The notes below the pieces were generated by a model. It made no database searches. It worked only from the letters and a program-made list of their open reading frames with translations, and had not been told where the DNA came from. 64,000 nt of DNA from Byssochlamys sp. IMV 00236 (taxonomy: Eukaryota > Ascomycota > Eurotiomycetes > Eurotiales > Thermoascaceae): NCBI GenBank assembly GCA_001931875.2, contig MSJH02000666.1:186001-250000 (forward strand). Direction: 5' to 3'. Within the stretch, counting starts at the first letter, position 1. Each line of letters starts with the position of its first letter. Both the position numbers and the translations under genes were made by a program. This document shows, in pieces, positions 24,148 to 34,104 of the stretch.

Positions 24148-25843
24148 ATGCAGGCCGATACGTACGACTCGGATGACGCGTGCAATCGTTCACCTCCCTT
24201 GGAGCCTCAGAAAATAAACTACGCCCTGGACGAGTCGCTTCCTCCATTTGTACGCAAGCGCTCTCCCTCCCCCAAGGGGGGAGGCCAGAACGAACCGGAC
24301 CGGGGAAGTCCATCTGGACCTTCCCGTAAGAACGAGCGCAAACCCCCGCCCCAGTCCTCCCTGGCTGACGCGGTGCTGATCAGCCATCTAGCCCCAAACC
24401 GACCGGATATTGTCAATGCTTTCAGAGAGCAGCCGCTAGAAGCAGAATGGCCCGATGATGAAGACACGCAAAGCAAAACTGCCAAAGAAACCAGGACCGA
24501 ACCCACGGCAAATCCACAACCAGCAACTCTCGCTGCGGAGGCCTTGTCTCTACTCCCCGAGTTACAGAAGACATATGACGAGAATTCGCCCATGAAGACT
24601 GATGGCAGCCCTCCAACGTTAATTCCTAGTGACAAAAAGAAGACTCATCGAGTTCCCGAGCGCATTGATTTTCATATCAAAACGGAGCCTCTATCACCTC
24701 GACCCTTTGAGTCGAAGCACCGTCCCAGTATCACTTCCGAGCATAATCCCACCAATGATACGCTCGAAACGACTCCTCTTGGGAAATATGCAATACCTGC
24801 CTCTTCGCGTTCAGCTCAGGAACTACTCCCAGCACTGCAGTCGCCTCCTCAGTCGATCTTTGCGAACTCACCAGAGAATCCTCAAAGTCTCCCGTCACTA
24901 CAATCGGCCCTGGGTGAGCAATTGTTGGAAGCCACCCCAAAGGATCATTCCAGCAGAATCAACAATGGTCTACCCCATCATTTGCCGCCAATCCCCGCCT
25001 CTTCGCCCACACTAAATCGGAGTGCAATGGGCCACGAACGCACCCTATCTGGACCATTACCGCCACCTCAGATGCCCAGTCCCTACTCTCACGTTTCCCC
25101 CGGGAGCACAAAAGAGATATCCGCCATGTCGCCGCCGTCGTCTCAGCCACCTTACTGGCGAACGACATCCACTGTTAAACCGGAACTTCCTTACATGACG
25201 TCCCCGTATGAACCCTCCCCGCATATACCACAGGCAGTCAATAGTCCAGCTACATCGTATCCAACGCCCACAGAGCCCAAGACCGTGAACGAACCCGAAC
25301 GTTCAATATACCCCTCCGCACCATCCCAATCCAACGGGCCTGCCCCAGCGGGGTCATTCAAATGTTCTTACCCCGGTTGTACAGCTCCGCCTTTTCAGAC
25401 TCAATATCTGCTGAAGTGGGTTACGTCCGCACGGTGTTGTTTCTCACGTCACTAACTATGTATCCAGCTCTCATGCCAACGTACACTCTCAGGAGCGGCC
25501 CCATTATTGTCCTCTCCCCGGGTGCCCAAGAGGAGTTGGTGGAAAGGGGTTCAAGCGAAAAAATGAAATGATTCGGCACGGTCTAGTGCACAATTCTCCT
25601 GGCTATGAATGTCCTTTCTGCAAGGAGCAACAGCATCTATATCCGCGACCAGACAACCTTCAAAGGTAATCCAATATTAATTGCACCCTTCCAACTTTCC
25701 TTGACTGACGCATACTTACCATCATCAGACATGTCAAGGTGCACCATAAAGACAAAAGCAAAGACGATCCGGAGCTGCGGAGAGTCCTTGCTCAGCGACC
25801 TGAGGGAGGCCCACGAGGAAGGCGGCGGCGGGCGCATTCTTAG
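24148..25843 (+). CDS. C2H2 zinc-finger transcription factor
   Basis: Model: join(24148..25415,25468..25665,25729..25843), 526 aa. The first 390 residues are a disordered Pro/Ser-rich region with several proline clusters and SUMO-like IKTEPLSP. A C-terminal block of C2H2 fingers follows: FKCSYPGCTAPPFQTQYLL|NSHANVH, HYCPLPGCPRG...KGFKRKNEMIRHGLVH, and YECPFCKEQQHLYPRPDNLQRHVKVHH. The third finger is split by the second intron (CAAAG|GTAATC). The protein ends in an Arg-rich tail (GPRGRRRRAHS). This finger set is widely conserved in Aspergillus and relatives as an uncharacterised nuclear factor; I know no established name for it. Intron phases agree (LL|NSH and LQ|RH). The large upstream spacer suggests heavy regulation. 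Confidence 0.85.
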
Positions 25844-27877
25844 CGCAAATGCAGATCCGCATCGCACTATCAATCTCACGCCTATCGTCAAGGATTGTCT
25901 CCTTCGGTATTGCGTTATCCGTAGACGGTTTCGCAAGCTGATGTTTCTAATTTCCTCCTCCCTGATGATTAGCCGTCATTTTCTGAGGGAAATGATTGAT
26001 TTTCCGCAGTGAAGCGGGATTTGATGTCGATTTATTTTGAGCGATACCAGGTGTTTAGAGGTCACTGTTTGCAGCGATCATCCTTTTCTGACGATGGCAT
26101 GTCTATTCCTCTTCGATTCACGTTCAAATTCCCGCCCTTTCTTACTTGATTGGCGTTTGGGTGTCTTTTTTTGGATTGAGAAACAGCCTTGTTCACTTCA
26201 TGTTCCATATTTTTGAGCGACATATACATACAGGTAGCAGGGCGTCTATTCGGGAAATATGGTTACTAGGGCGTGGCAAAACTTTTCTCTCGCTTAGTGT
26301 GGGATCCAGGAGGATCTGATTCTGTTCTCGGTTTTTAAGTGCTGGACTCCTCAATTGGTTCAGAAACAGGGTGATTCTTTGACCCTTGCTCTATCCAATT
26401 ACCTTTGGGACAATACACGACTCAGAAAGAAAGCATACCCTGCTTATAGAGAGCGAGCGTGCGTTTCGAGTTGCTCTCTTCTGTCTCACCGGGTTGTATC
26501 TTGGTCGCTCTTGACTTGGCAGATCCTCCCGGGTATATCTTTCTTGGACAAAGTTCTTTTTCGAGATTATATATTGATCCGGTAAATGCGATAGATCGAG
26601 GAGTAAGGACGACTATCTTCCCGCATGTTTTCAACTACCACGTTCAGAACAGCTGTGTCTACCCCGCGCGTTCATCTTCCATTTGGTAACGTTGCCGGAT
26701 TCCAGAACGGCCTTGTGTGTTTTTATTCTAGTTCCTTATGACGAATTTAATGAGACCACGATATCAAACTCTGGATTATAGCTTAGCTTCTTTCTATTGC
26801 GTATTATAGAGGAGGATATAGAGCACCTTCACCTGCTGGATACACTTGACATTCCCAGATAAATGTATACACGTTGAAATCCGCGCATCTAGCCGTTCTT
26901 AGACTTGGCCAATATCAACATGAATTTAAGGGGTCATATAGAAGCCATGAATGAAGATATCCAGAGAGATGCATGCCTGGTATATCTCTTTATTATGGCC
27001 TCAAGCGCTTATCTCAGTGTCTTCATATCTTCGATGCTTCGAGAATCAGTTGGTCTCTGGAAAGACTCCAAGAAGGATATCGAATGCCCCAGTTGATATC
27101 CATCAAGGCAGTAACCAGGCCCCCGTCATGACTGGACCTGTCTTCACGAATACTATGGAGTTCCTAGTAGCAGCGGATGAGCACGAGTTTAGAAACTATT
27201 ATATGAGAAGAGCTATCCGGAGCGGACGACGGTATAGCCGCAAGGAACACTGCATCCGTTGTCTATAACATGCAAAGATGTCGACGTATAGATGATATGT
27301 GACTAAATTTTGTACGCCGACCAGTCAACAGAATCCATGTGTCGTCGTGGAATTATCTCATCTACAGCATATGGCCAGTGATACTTAGGCGGCGCGGGCT
27401 GTAACCTGCAAGTGACATGCATGGAATTGCATCTGATATGGATCAGCATACTGGGGTTGAGAGCCTTCTCAGTGTCGTGGCCGACATTGAGTGGGGGTGA
27501 ATGGTAACTTAGCAGCAGAGCTGTCGAATATCCCTGCCTGCGTACTGAGATGGAACTCTCCCGTGGGACGTGAATGCACCAGGCCAGGTGACGTACAGAT
27601 TAGCATTGACTACTCTGAACCTCCGACAGTGTTTCCCCTCTTTTTTTAATGGCGACTGAATCTACCTATCATACTACCTCCTATATTTTCTCGGAGACTC
27701 CCTTCTAGCTAGGGAGTTCCTGACGGGATTCTCCTACGCCTTTGTCTCAGCGTGCTCCACACGTGGGCCTGAACTTGCTAAAGAACTCAAGCATCAGACT
27801 GTTTCAGCCTGCCAACGTATTTCCCTAACAAGGTCAAGGACGACGCCCAAAAAGAATCTCACCAAGAACGTATCATC
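25844..27877. other. Gene-poor stretch
   Basis: About 2 kb between two C2H2 genes. It is AT-rich in places. Short open frames near 26905-27268 occur in two frames and contain a fairly coding-looking piece (VFTNTMEFLVAADEHEF), but there is no start, no domain and no partner exon. A possible decayed gene; nothing firmer can be said. Confidence 0.35.
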
Positions 27878-29161
27878 ATGGCAGTTTGCGACTGCGGCTC
27901 CCGGTTCGTGAACGAGTCAGCGTTGATCCAACACCGGCGGGACAAAGTTCATTTCCATTTCTACTGTGATCTCTGTGATCGCGGTCTCCAATCGGCGACT
28001 GCTTTAGAGCAACACAAGCTCCATAAACACGAATTTCCCTGTTCCTTCTGTGACCGCAGTTTCAGAACCCTGTCAGCAGTCAAACAGCATAAACGAGATA
28101 AACATACCTTCAAATGCGCGCATTGCAATAGGATCTTTCGCGCCGACGCACATCTTTCTCAACACCAGAGATCAACTGGCCATTGCTATTGTGGGGACTG
28201 CGACAAGTATTTTGACACGACGAAAGCTCTTGATCAACATCTTCGCTCACACATCAACGAGGCTAATCAGTTTCATTGTTGTGACTGTGATCGAGACTTC
28301 AGCAGCGAGCGCGCCTTGGAGCAGCACCTCACAGATAAAGTCCATACGATTGTGCGATCCGAGACACAAGGCCTTATTTGCGAGGAGTGTGGTCGCAAGT
28401 TCAAAAACAAACACGCATTAAAGCAGCATAAAACGTCCTTGATCCATCAACCCATCAGCAATCTCGAATGTCTGTCCAAAGACTGCAGAAAACGGTTCCC
28501 GAGCCCGTCAGCACTGCTACACCATCTCGAAAGTGGATTGTGTGTTTCTGGAACCAATCGACATACCCTCAATGCATTGATCCAGAAGCATGATCAGGAC
28601 CGGCTTATCAGCAACACTGATAGTGTTTTCGCTTCTATTGTAGGAGCTGGAGAGAAACTGCAAGGTGCTGGAGGATCCGCGAGCTCTACAACCAGCGACT
28701 CCGACTGGGACGTTATTTATACTCCTAGCGACTCCGGGGTTTCGACGCCTGCTATCTCTGAGCCTGGTTGGAATACGATTCATACACCTGATAGTGACTC
28801 GATGAGTCAATCTTCGCTGCAATTACGCATATCAGAAGACGGCCATTCCTTACAGTCTAGCACATGCTGTCCAATGTGTCCTTTAGGAAGTGCTCCGTTC
28901 AAAACCCATAGAGCGCTTCAACAGCACATGGAATCACCCGCACACGCGCCTCGTATATTCCACTGCCCCGTATTGCTTGCCCCGGTGAATCACAAGGGAG
29001 TAGCAGTCCAGAGATCCTTTTCAACGCTCAGTGGACTCGCTCAACATCTTGAGAGCGGGGCTTGCAAAGGCGGGAAATCCACCTTTCGCAATGTAGCCAG
29101 ATATGTCGAAGACAGGCTCAAGGAATTGGGATGGAAGGGTGTTTCATTTCTTACCAAATAG
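27878..29161 (+). CDS. Multi-C2H2 zinc-finger protein with about ten finger-like units
   Basis: A single exon encodes 427 aa, and the ATG at 27878 lies in a good context (ATCATCATGG). Seven C2H2 fingers are packed in the first 210 residues with very short linkers, for example FPCSFCDRSFRTLSAVKQH and GLICEECGRKFKNKHALKQH. Each has the fungal-type helix SAL-x-QH. The eighth (CLSKDCRKRFPSPSALLHH) and the last (FSTLSGLAQHLESGAC) end in Cys instead of His, so they are C2HC-like. A Ser/Thr/Asp-rich spacer of about 90 residues (DSDWDVIYTPSDSG) separates the N-terminal array from two C-terminal fingers. Many sites bind nucleic acid or proteins; which one cannot be told. Similar proteins occur as lineage-specific families in Aspergillus. 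The isolated position and lack of introns would fit a young or expanded family. Confidence 0.82.
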   Translation: MAVCDCGSRFVNESALIQHRRDKVHFHFYCDLCDRGLQSATALEQHKLHKHEFPCSFCDRSFRTLSAVKQHKRDKHTFKCAHCNRIFRADAHLSQHQRSTGHCYCGDCDKYFDTTKALDQHLRSHINEANQFHCCDCDRDFSSERALEQHLTDKVHTIVRSETQGLICEECGRKFKNKHALKQHKTSLIHQPISNLECLSKDCRKRFPSPSALLHHLESGLCVSGTNRHTLNALIQKHDQDRLISNTDSVFASIVGAGEKLQGAGGSASSTTSDSDWDVIYTPSDSGVSTPAISEPGWNTIHTPDSDSMSQSSLQLRISEDGHSLQSSTCCPMCPLGSAPFKTHRALQQHMESPAHAPRIFHCPVLLAPVNHKGVAVQRSFSTLSGLAQHLESGACKGGKSTFRNVARYVEDRLKELGWKGVSFLTK

Positions 29162-30049
29162 CCGTTGAGCAGGAGGGTGCATGTTGTCACTGGCGATGCT
29201 GAGGATTCAAGATTGCTACGTCATGGAGAGCTCTAGGTAGAAACGTCAATATAATCGAGTTTCGGACTTACCAGCATCAGAAAAAGCAAGTAAAAAGAAG
29301 CTGAAATCTGTATGTAGTACATACCGATAAAAGGCACGAACTGTTAGACATCTCAGTAGACTGTTGTGATTGTCTAGTTAACATATGGGTAGTAGCGGAA
29401 ATGTCAGCGCCCAGCGAAGTGGGCAGTTGATTATGCAGGCTGAATTTGTCAGAATAAGCCAAGGTCCACTTGCTTGATAGTTGATTATGTCGTATTTCCC
29501 CCGATAGATCGATTATTTAACTATCGCTTTTATTTTCATATTATTAATCTACGTCGCGGAATTCAATACGGATTTATCATCGCGGTTGCCACAGGGGTCC
29601 AAGGTAGGATTTGCTGTAGAATTGTCGCTATCAAAAATAGACGTGAGCTCAGTGGAGCCCAAAGCATTATTAAGTATGCTGAGGACATCCTGCGCTTTCC
29701 TGAAATTGATCCTTGGACAAACGGATATTATTCTGTACAGCATATAGTTTCCATGTTGCAATGTATGTACTGTACATAGCATGACGGCAACGATCTAGCT
29801 TCTAGAAAGAACATCACCACTGTCCCGAACTCTTCGCATTATTCCCCCCAAGGGTCCTCAGCTGGTAGAGTAGACGAGTAGACTACACCATCGATGCAAC
29901 GTACATGAAGCCTCATGACATGGGATGACGCATACAAGTTCCCAGACGTGGGTGAAGTCAAATAGTCTTTCGAGATATTAGGCAGTGACAAACTCTCCCT
30001 GTATGGAAATGATCATCCAATGTAAATACATAGCTCACTGACGTGGAGG

Positions 30050-30222
30050 GGAGCTCTAGTTATCATTCAGTCCTATTGGGGGAGTTCGTATTAACATATA
30101 AGCCTGGGAGTTCAGCCCTGTAGAACAGGGGATGGGGGGTCTCTAATTATCATTCAATCCCCATTGGGGATTTCGTATACACGTACGAAGTCTGGAGTTC
30201 AGCTCTGCAGAAGGGGAAGTTT
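30050..30222. repeat. Tandem direct duplication, two diverged copies of about 86 bp
   Basis: Two adjacent copies share CTCTA(G/A)TTATCATTCA, then a G/C-rich ATTGGGG core, TTCGTAT, and (G)GAGTTCAGC(C/T)CTG. The start-to-start offset of the CTCTA blocks (30054 and 30141) is 87 bp. Many differences are C/T or G/A, as expected from ageing or mild RIP-type change. No open frame runs through it. Confidence 0.7.
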
Positions 30223-32740
30223 AAATCTGACCGCTGGTTAGTTAAAGCTGGTTCTGTCTGCGATCTTGGTATGGCCCTGTCACGCCTTTGTGCGGCCACG
30301 ATACTCTTTCTGTCTATTGCTGCCTTCCAATGAGAGATCGCCAGCAGATATGAACCTGCAAAAGCTTAAGAGGAGATTGAAGAACGCTACAGGGTAAGAA
30401 GTCCTGCAACCGCGGTACTAGCATTTTTGAAGCCGTGCTGTGAACAGGACCCAGCACCCCCTCGAACATGGCTCGAATTGAATCGAGGTCGAGGTCAGTG
30501 CTTCTGCTAAGTATCTAGACCAGGGATCGATCAACGACGACAGACTGTTCCCCGGGAACCGTTCAAAGCTTGGTTTAAGCCACCGAGTGCGCAAACAATA
30601 ATAACAAAGATAAAATACAACCCTTCGTCTGGACTCGCCGTTGATCCTTCTTGAGGAGCACACCTCGTTTCGCTTGCGAACTGTGATGACTGATACGTAT
30701 CCCCCTTCCCCCTTGGCACAGTTCAGCCCTACGCATAGCTGAACCAGACAGCATCCCTGCCTGCATATTATTACATACCATGACTCTTTCTTGCTCATCG
30801 TGCGTCCGAGATGTTCCAGACAAAATCCCCATGTCAACGGTAAGCGAGTTATCGGGCCAAGCATACTGTCTCGGGATATTTCCACCATCTGATGCTGGCA
30901 CCTTAGGCTGCAATCGAGATGTGGGCTGTCCAGTGTTCACCGAGATGGTGGGTTTTTTTGCTCAGAATGCAACCAGTAATCAATTACCCTTCTGACGCGA
31001 TAGCCTGGCGCTATATCTCTCCCGCTGAACAGCGCAATGTGGGCTACGGACTGTCGTTGGCGCATAGTTAGCGATCATGGCTTCCAATGGATTTGATCAC
31101 TATTTCGCACTGATCTCGATTTATTAATTAGCTTCCACGAGTCGTCTATTTGGCGTACGTACTGTACATTGCTAGCTATATCTGGTCAAGTTAGGTGCTG
31201 ACGACTTTGGCGGCGGATCGTTTCCCATCCGCCATAGATAGGTCATTATTATTATTGTTTGACACGAGCAGCGGTTAGACTTAACTTACCTTGACCGCGT
31301 TTAGATATGTGCTAACTGACTAGGTAAGTACTCTAAGTATTGTGAAGCGACGTGGTCCGACCCGAAACAGTCACTTCACTGCTTGGTTTGGGGTAAGTAT
31401 CCCGGGACGATCTGCCAGTTTTCAGCCTCAATTTATTGATGCTCCAATATAACTAGCGGATCCGTGCTTTACAGTATGGCGACAATAGTTCAACTTCCTT
31501 CTCCCGCTCGGGAGTCTTGAGGCATCGTCCGAACTAAGTAGATAAGTCAGGTCTCTTAAGCCTTTTAGCGGCCCCAACAACATGATTCCGGACAAGGTGC
31601 TGACAGAACAGAGCGTTGCGGGAATAATAACTAACCAATGCGAAGTTTCTGCTTTCTTTCCGTCTCACAGTCCATTCCTATCCTGGACCAGACGATAGTT
31701 GATATTTTCAGTGTATAGGGGTCCCAATATTATTCTATTCTGATCGATACTGTTCAACATTGACAGTGGTCTCTGTATGAAATCAAGGATTACTGGCCGC
31801 TCTGTAAGAGTATTTACATGCGGAAATGGTTCCGATTAAAAAGGTTCGAACATACCAGTAACCACCAGTCCGGGTTGAGTACGTTTTCTCATACTTACAC
31901 ATAAAGCAACGCATACGAAAATAAAAAAGAAAAACACTACGATTATCGTAAAACCACTGGAGAAAGGAAGGGCTCAGGACTCCTTTTTTTTCTACACCCC
32001 TTCAGCGTGGCCGATGGTAAATGGTCAAAGAAACAACTAAATAATGACTAACAAACCGTCAAGCATTCATTCATAGGCTCTAGCTAGAGCCTAACAATAA
32101 TAATAAAAATAAATACACCAACCACTTAACACCACTACCGAGCACTACTTACTGGCCGCTATTCCGCGAGAGTCCGCTTCTGGATAAACATGCCGCGTCG
32201 TCGCGCTTCGACAAAGTTTGGGGGCCGTTTAATATCATTGGTCTATAGTTCAGTACTTACACTATCAAGCAAGTTCTTCATGCACCTTTGAGGCAAGAGA
32301 ATGACATATCTTGAGACCGGGGAGACGTAATTTTCCCAGCCGCAAGTCTAAGTATACCATACTGTCCACGGTAATAGTACATAATAGTTTTTGTTTTTTT
32401 CTCCGCAAGACGACCACCAGCGGCAAAATACGATTGGTAGTACCCGGGCTGTGTTCACCCCCCTCCCTAGCGATTTTGATTTCAGTTCCGATTTGCTTAC
32501 GATCGAATTTAGCACAGATTGGCCCAGACCAGTGCCTCTGCTGCTTCGCCAGGTATTACATATTTTCGTTTCCCACTCAGCGCTTTTGCTGAGTGGGGTT
32601 CTAGGGACAAAAAGGACGTTCCCCTGATTCCCCAACAGGTAAGCCATGCGAGGAAGGATGTCTACTCTTTCACCCTAGCGATCAGTTAGTTATCCATACT
32701 ATGGGGACAAGATATGGCCAGGGGGCCCCCCGGGGCTCAC

Positions 32741-32760
32741 TACTTTACTTTACTTTACTT
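32741..32760. repeat. Microsatellite (TACTT)4
   Basis: Four perfect copies of the five-base unit TACTT. It directly follows a GC-rich run (GGGGGCCCCCCGGGG). Confidence 0.9.
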
Positions 32761-33046
32761 TTTGACCTTGACAGCTCCGGACCCCGCGGTGTGGATTGCA
32801 GGGTTTCGAATCCTCATTCACGTGTGGAATGACAATGGCGATCAACAGGGCTAATGCACTGCACCTCTGTCAATAGATACCGCTGGCGTGGTACGAGCAC
32901 GATGAGGGAGAGAGGGTTATTAGTTAGTTACAGGGTTGTTGTGCGCTATGGTAGAACCCTAGGAACGAATGTTCAGCTCTTGGGCTCTAGGGGGGGGAAA
33001 TGAATGATCGAGCTTCGGAACGGTTTTGTGAGGATGGGTCTGGAGT

Positions 33047-33119
33047 NNNNNNNNNNNNNNNNNNNNNNNNNNNNNNNNNNNNNNNNNNNNNNNNNNNNNN
33101 NNNNNNNNNNNNNNNNNNN
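33047..33119. other. Assembly gap (73 N)
   Basis: A run of N in the 3' flank of the minus-strand C2H2 gene at 33367. Flanking DNA is rich in purines (GAAGAAGAAAGAG), so a low-complexity tract probably broke the assembly. Any frame crossing it is not reliable. Confidence 0.97.
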
Positions 33120-33366
33120 GAAAAATGAAGTAAGAAGAAGAAAGAGAAAAAAAAAGGTCTTGGAATTATGCATTTAGATCAGATCATTCATCATCCATCT
33201 CTCGCATACGCTATGCTGGTATCATCATCATCAAGTAGTAACCCTAGAAAAAAAAGCTTTATCCCCCCCAAAAAACGCCAATAACAGATCATCCGATGGA
33301 GATTCGTCTCGCAAATCATCCTATAATCGTAAACAGGAAAAAGAGCCCCAACACCCCCTCTCAGGA

Positions 33367-34104
33367 TCAGGTCCGGTGCCTCTTATGAATCCGTCTAACA
33401 TGATCCTTCATATTGTCGACCCGACTAAACACCCGACTGCACCCTTCCCACTCACACAATATCCCCGGATTATGTTTTGCTTCATGCCTCGTCCTGTCCT
33501 TATTGCTCGAGAAACCACCCTCAGTAGCTTGGGGACACCCCTCATAGCGACAGAAAAGATGCTTGCTGTGCCGATTATAATGTTTCCGGAGATCACAGCC
33601 TCGCGTAAAGACGGCGCGCGATGTGCAGCCTGGATATGCGCAGCGCCAGGTTCCGTCGGGGTTTTGGATGCCGTATTTTGTTAGGCTTGGGTTGTGGTTA
33701 TTATTGGTATGGTTATGGTTACCGGGTGTTGGAGATCCGGTGGTCGATGAGCCGGATGTGTATTGAGAGCTTTCTGCGTCAAAGGGAGACCCGGCGCTCA
33801 GAGATGAAGAAGGGTGCGAGCTCATGTGAGCTATGTCCATGGAACAGCTCTGGAATGATGTTGGTGAAGGATAATCTGTGTATAGCTCTGGTGGGACCAA
33901 TGTATAGCTGCTGCTGCTCTCGGGGAGACATTGATTTCTGATCGAGGGGTCGAGAGGTGGAGAAGTCACAAATGTGTAGGGTTGTTCGGGATAGAAGAAT
34001 ATTTGAGGGTCGTCGTAGGCGACAGGGAGACTCATTTCAGAGTCGTAGGGACAGAAGGCAGACATCTCGGAATGTGCAGTCTCAGCTGAAGATGACAATG
34101 ACAT
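33367..34104 (-). CDS. Three-finger C2H2 transcription factor
   Basis: A single exon encodes 245 aa. The first 135 residues are Ser/Pro/Tyr-rich with acidic patches and could be an activation domain. A run GNHNHTNNNHNPSLTKYG leads into the fingers: WRCAYPGC...VFTRGCDLRKHYNRH, LFCRYEGCPQA...FSSNKDRTRHEAKH, and ILCEWEGCSRVFSRVDNMKDHVRRIH. All zinc ligands are present. The last finger plus KRHRT ends the protein. The family is widespread in Pezizomycotina as an uncharacterised C2H2 factor. The ATG at 34102-34104 is the first in the open frame; a second Met at residue 14 is possible. The locus is isolated between two gene-poor regions, and its 3' flank contains an assembly gap. Confidence 0.85.
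   Translation of the reverse strand: MSLSSSAETAHSEMSAFCPYDSEMSLPVAYDDPQIFFYPEQPYTFVTSPPLDPSIRNQCLPESSSSYTLVPPELYTDYPSPTSFQSCSMDIAHMSSHPSSSLSAGSPFDAESSQYTSGSSTTGSPTPGNHNHTNNNHNPSLTKYGIQNPDGTWRCAYPGCTSRAVFTRGCDLRKHYNRHSKHLFCRYEGCPQATEGGFSSNKDRTRHEAKHNPGILCEWEGCSRVFSRVDNMKDHVRRIHKRHRT

Larger units (their letters stand above)
29162..33366. other. Large gene-poor region with a tandem duplication, a microsatellite and an assembly gap
   Basis: 4.2 kb with no supported gene. Minus-strand 30418-30888 is open for 156 codons but overlaps other open frames and has no recognisable motif. Plus-strand 29474-29779 is likewise anonymous. Annotated sub-features are the direct duplication near 30050-30222, the TACTT microsatellite at 32741-32760 and the N run at 33047-33119. 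The stretch 31030-32300 holds several TTATTA/TAATAA strings and nothing coding. Confidence 0.45.

Noticed and set aside
24219..24635. Open frame antisense to the C2H2 factor
   Set aside because: It mirrors the Pro/Ser-rich coding strand and has no motif.
32800..32815. GGGTTTCGAATCC, resembling a tRNA B box
   Set aside because: No A box at the proper distance and no cloverleaf can be drawn around it.
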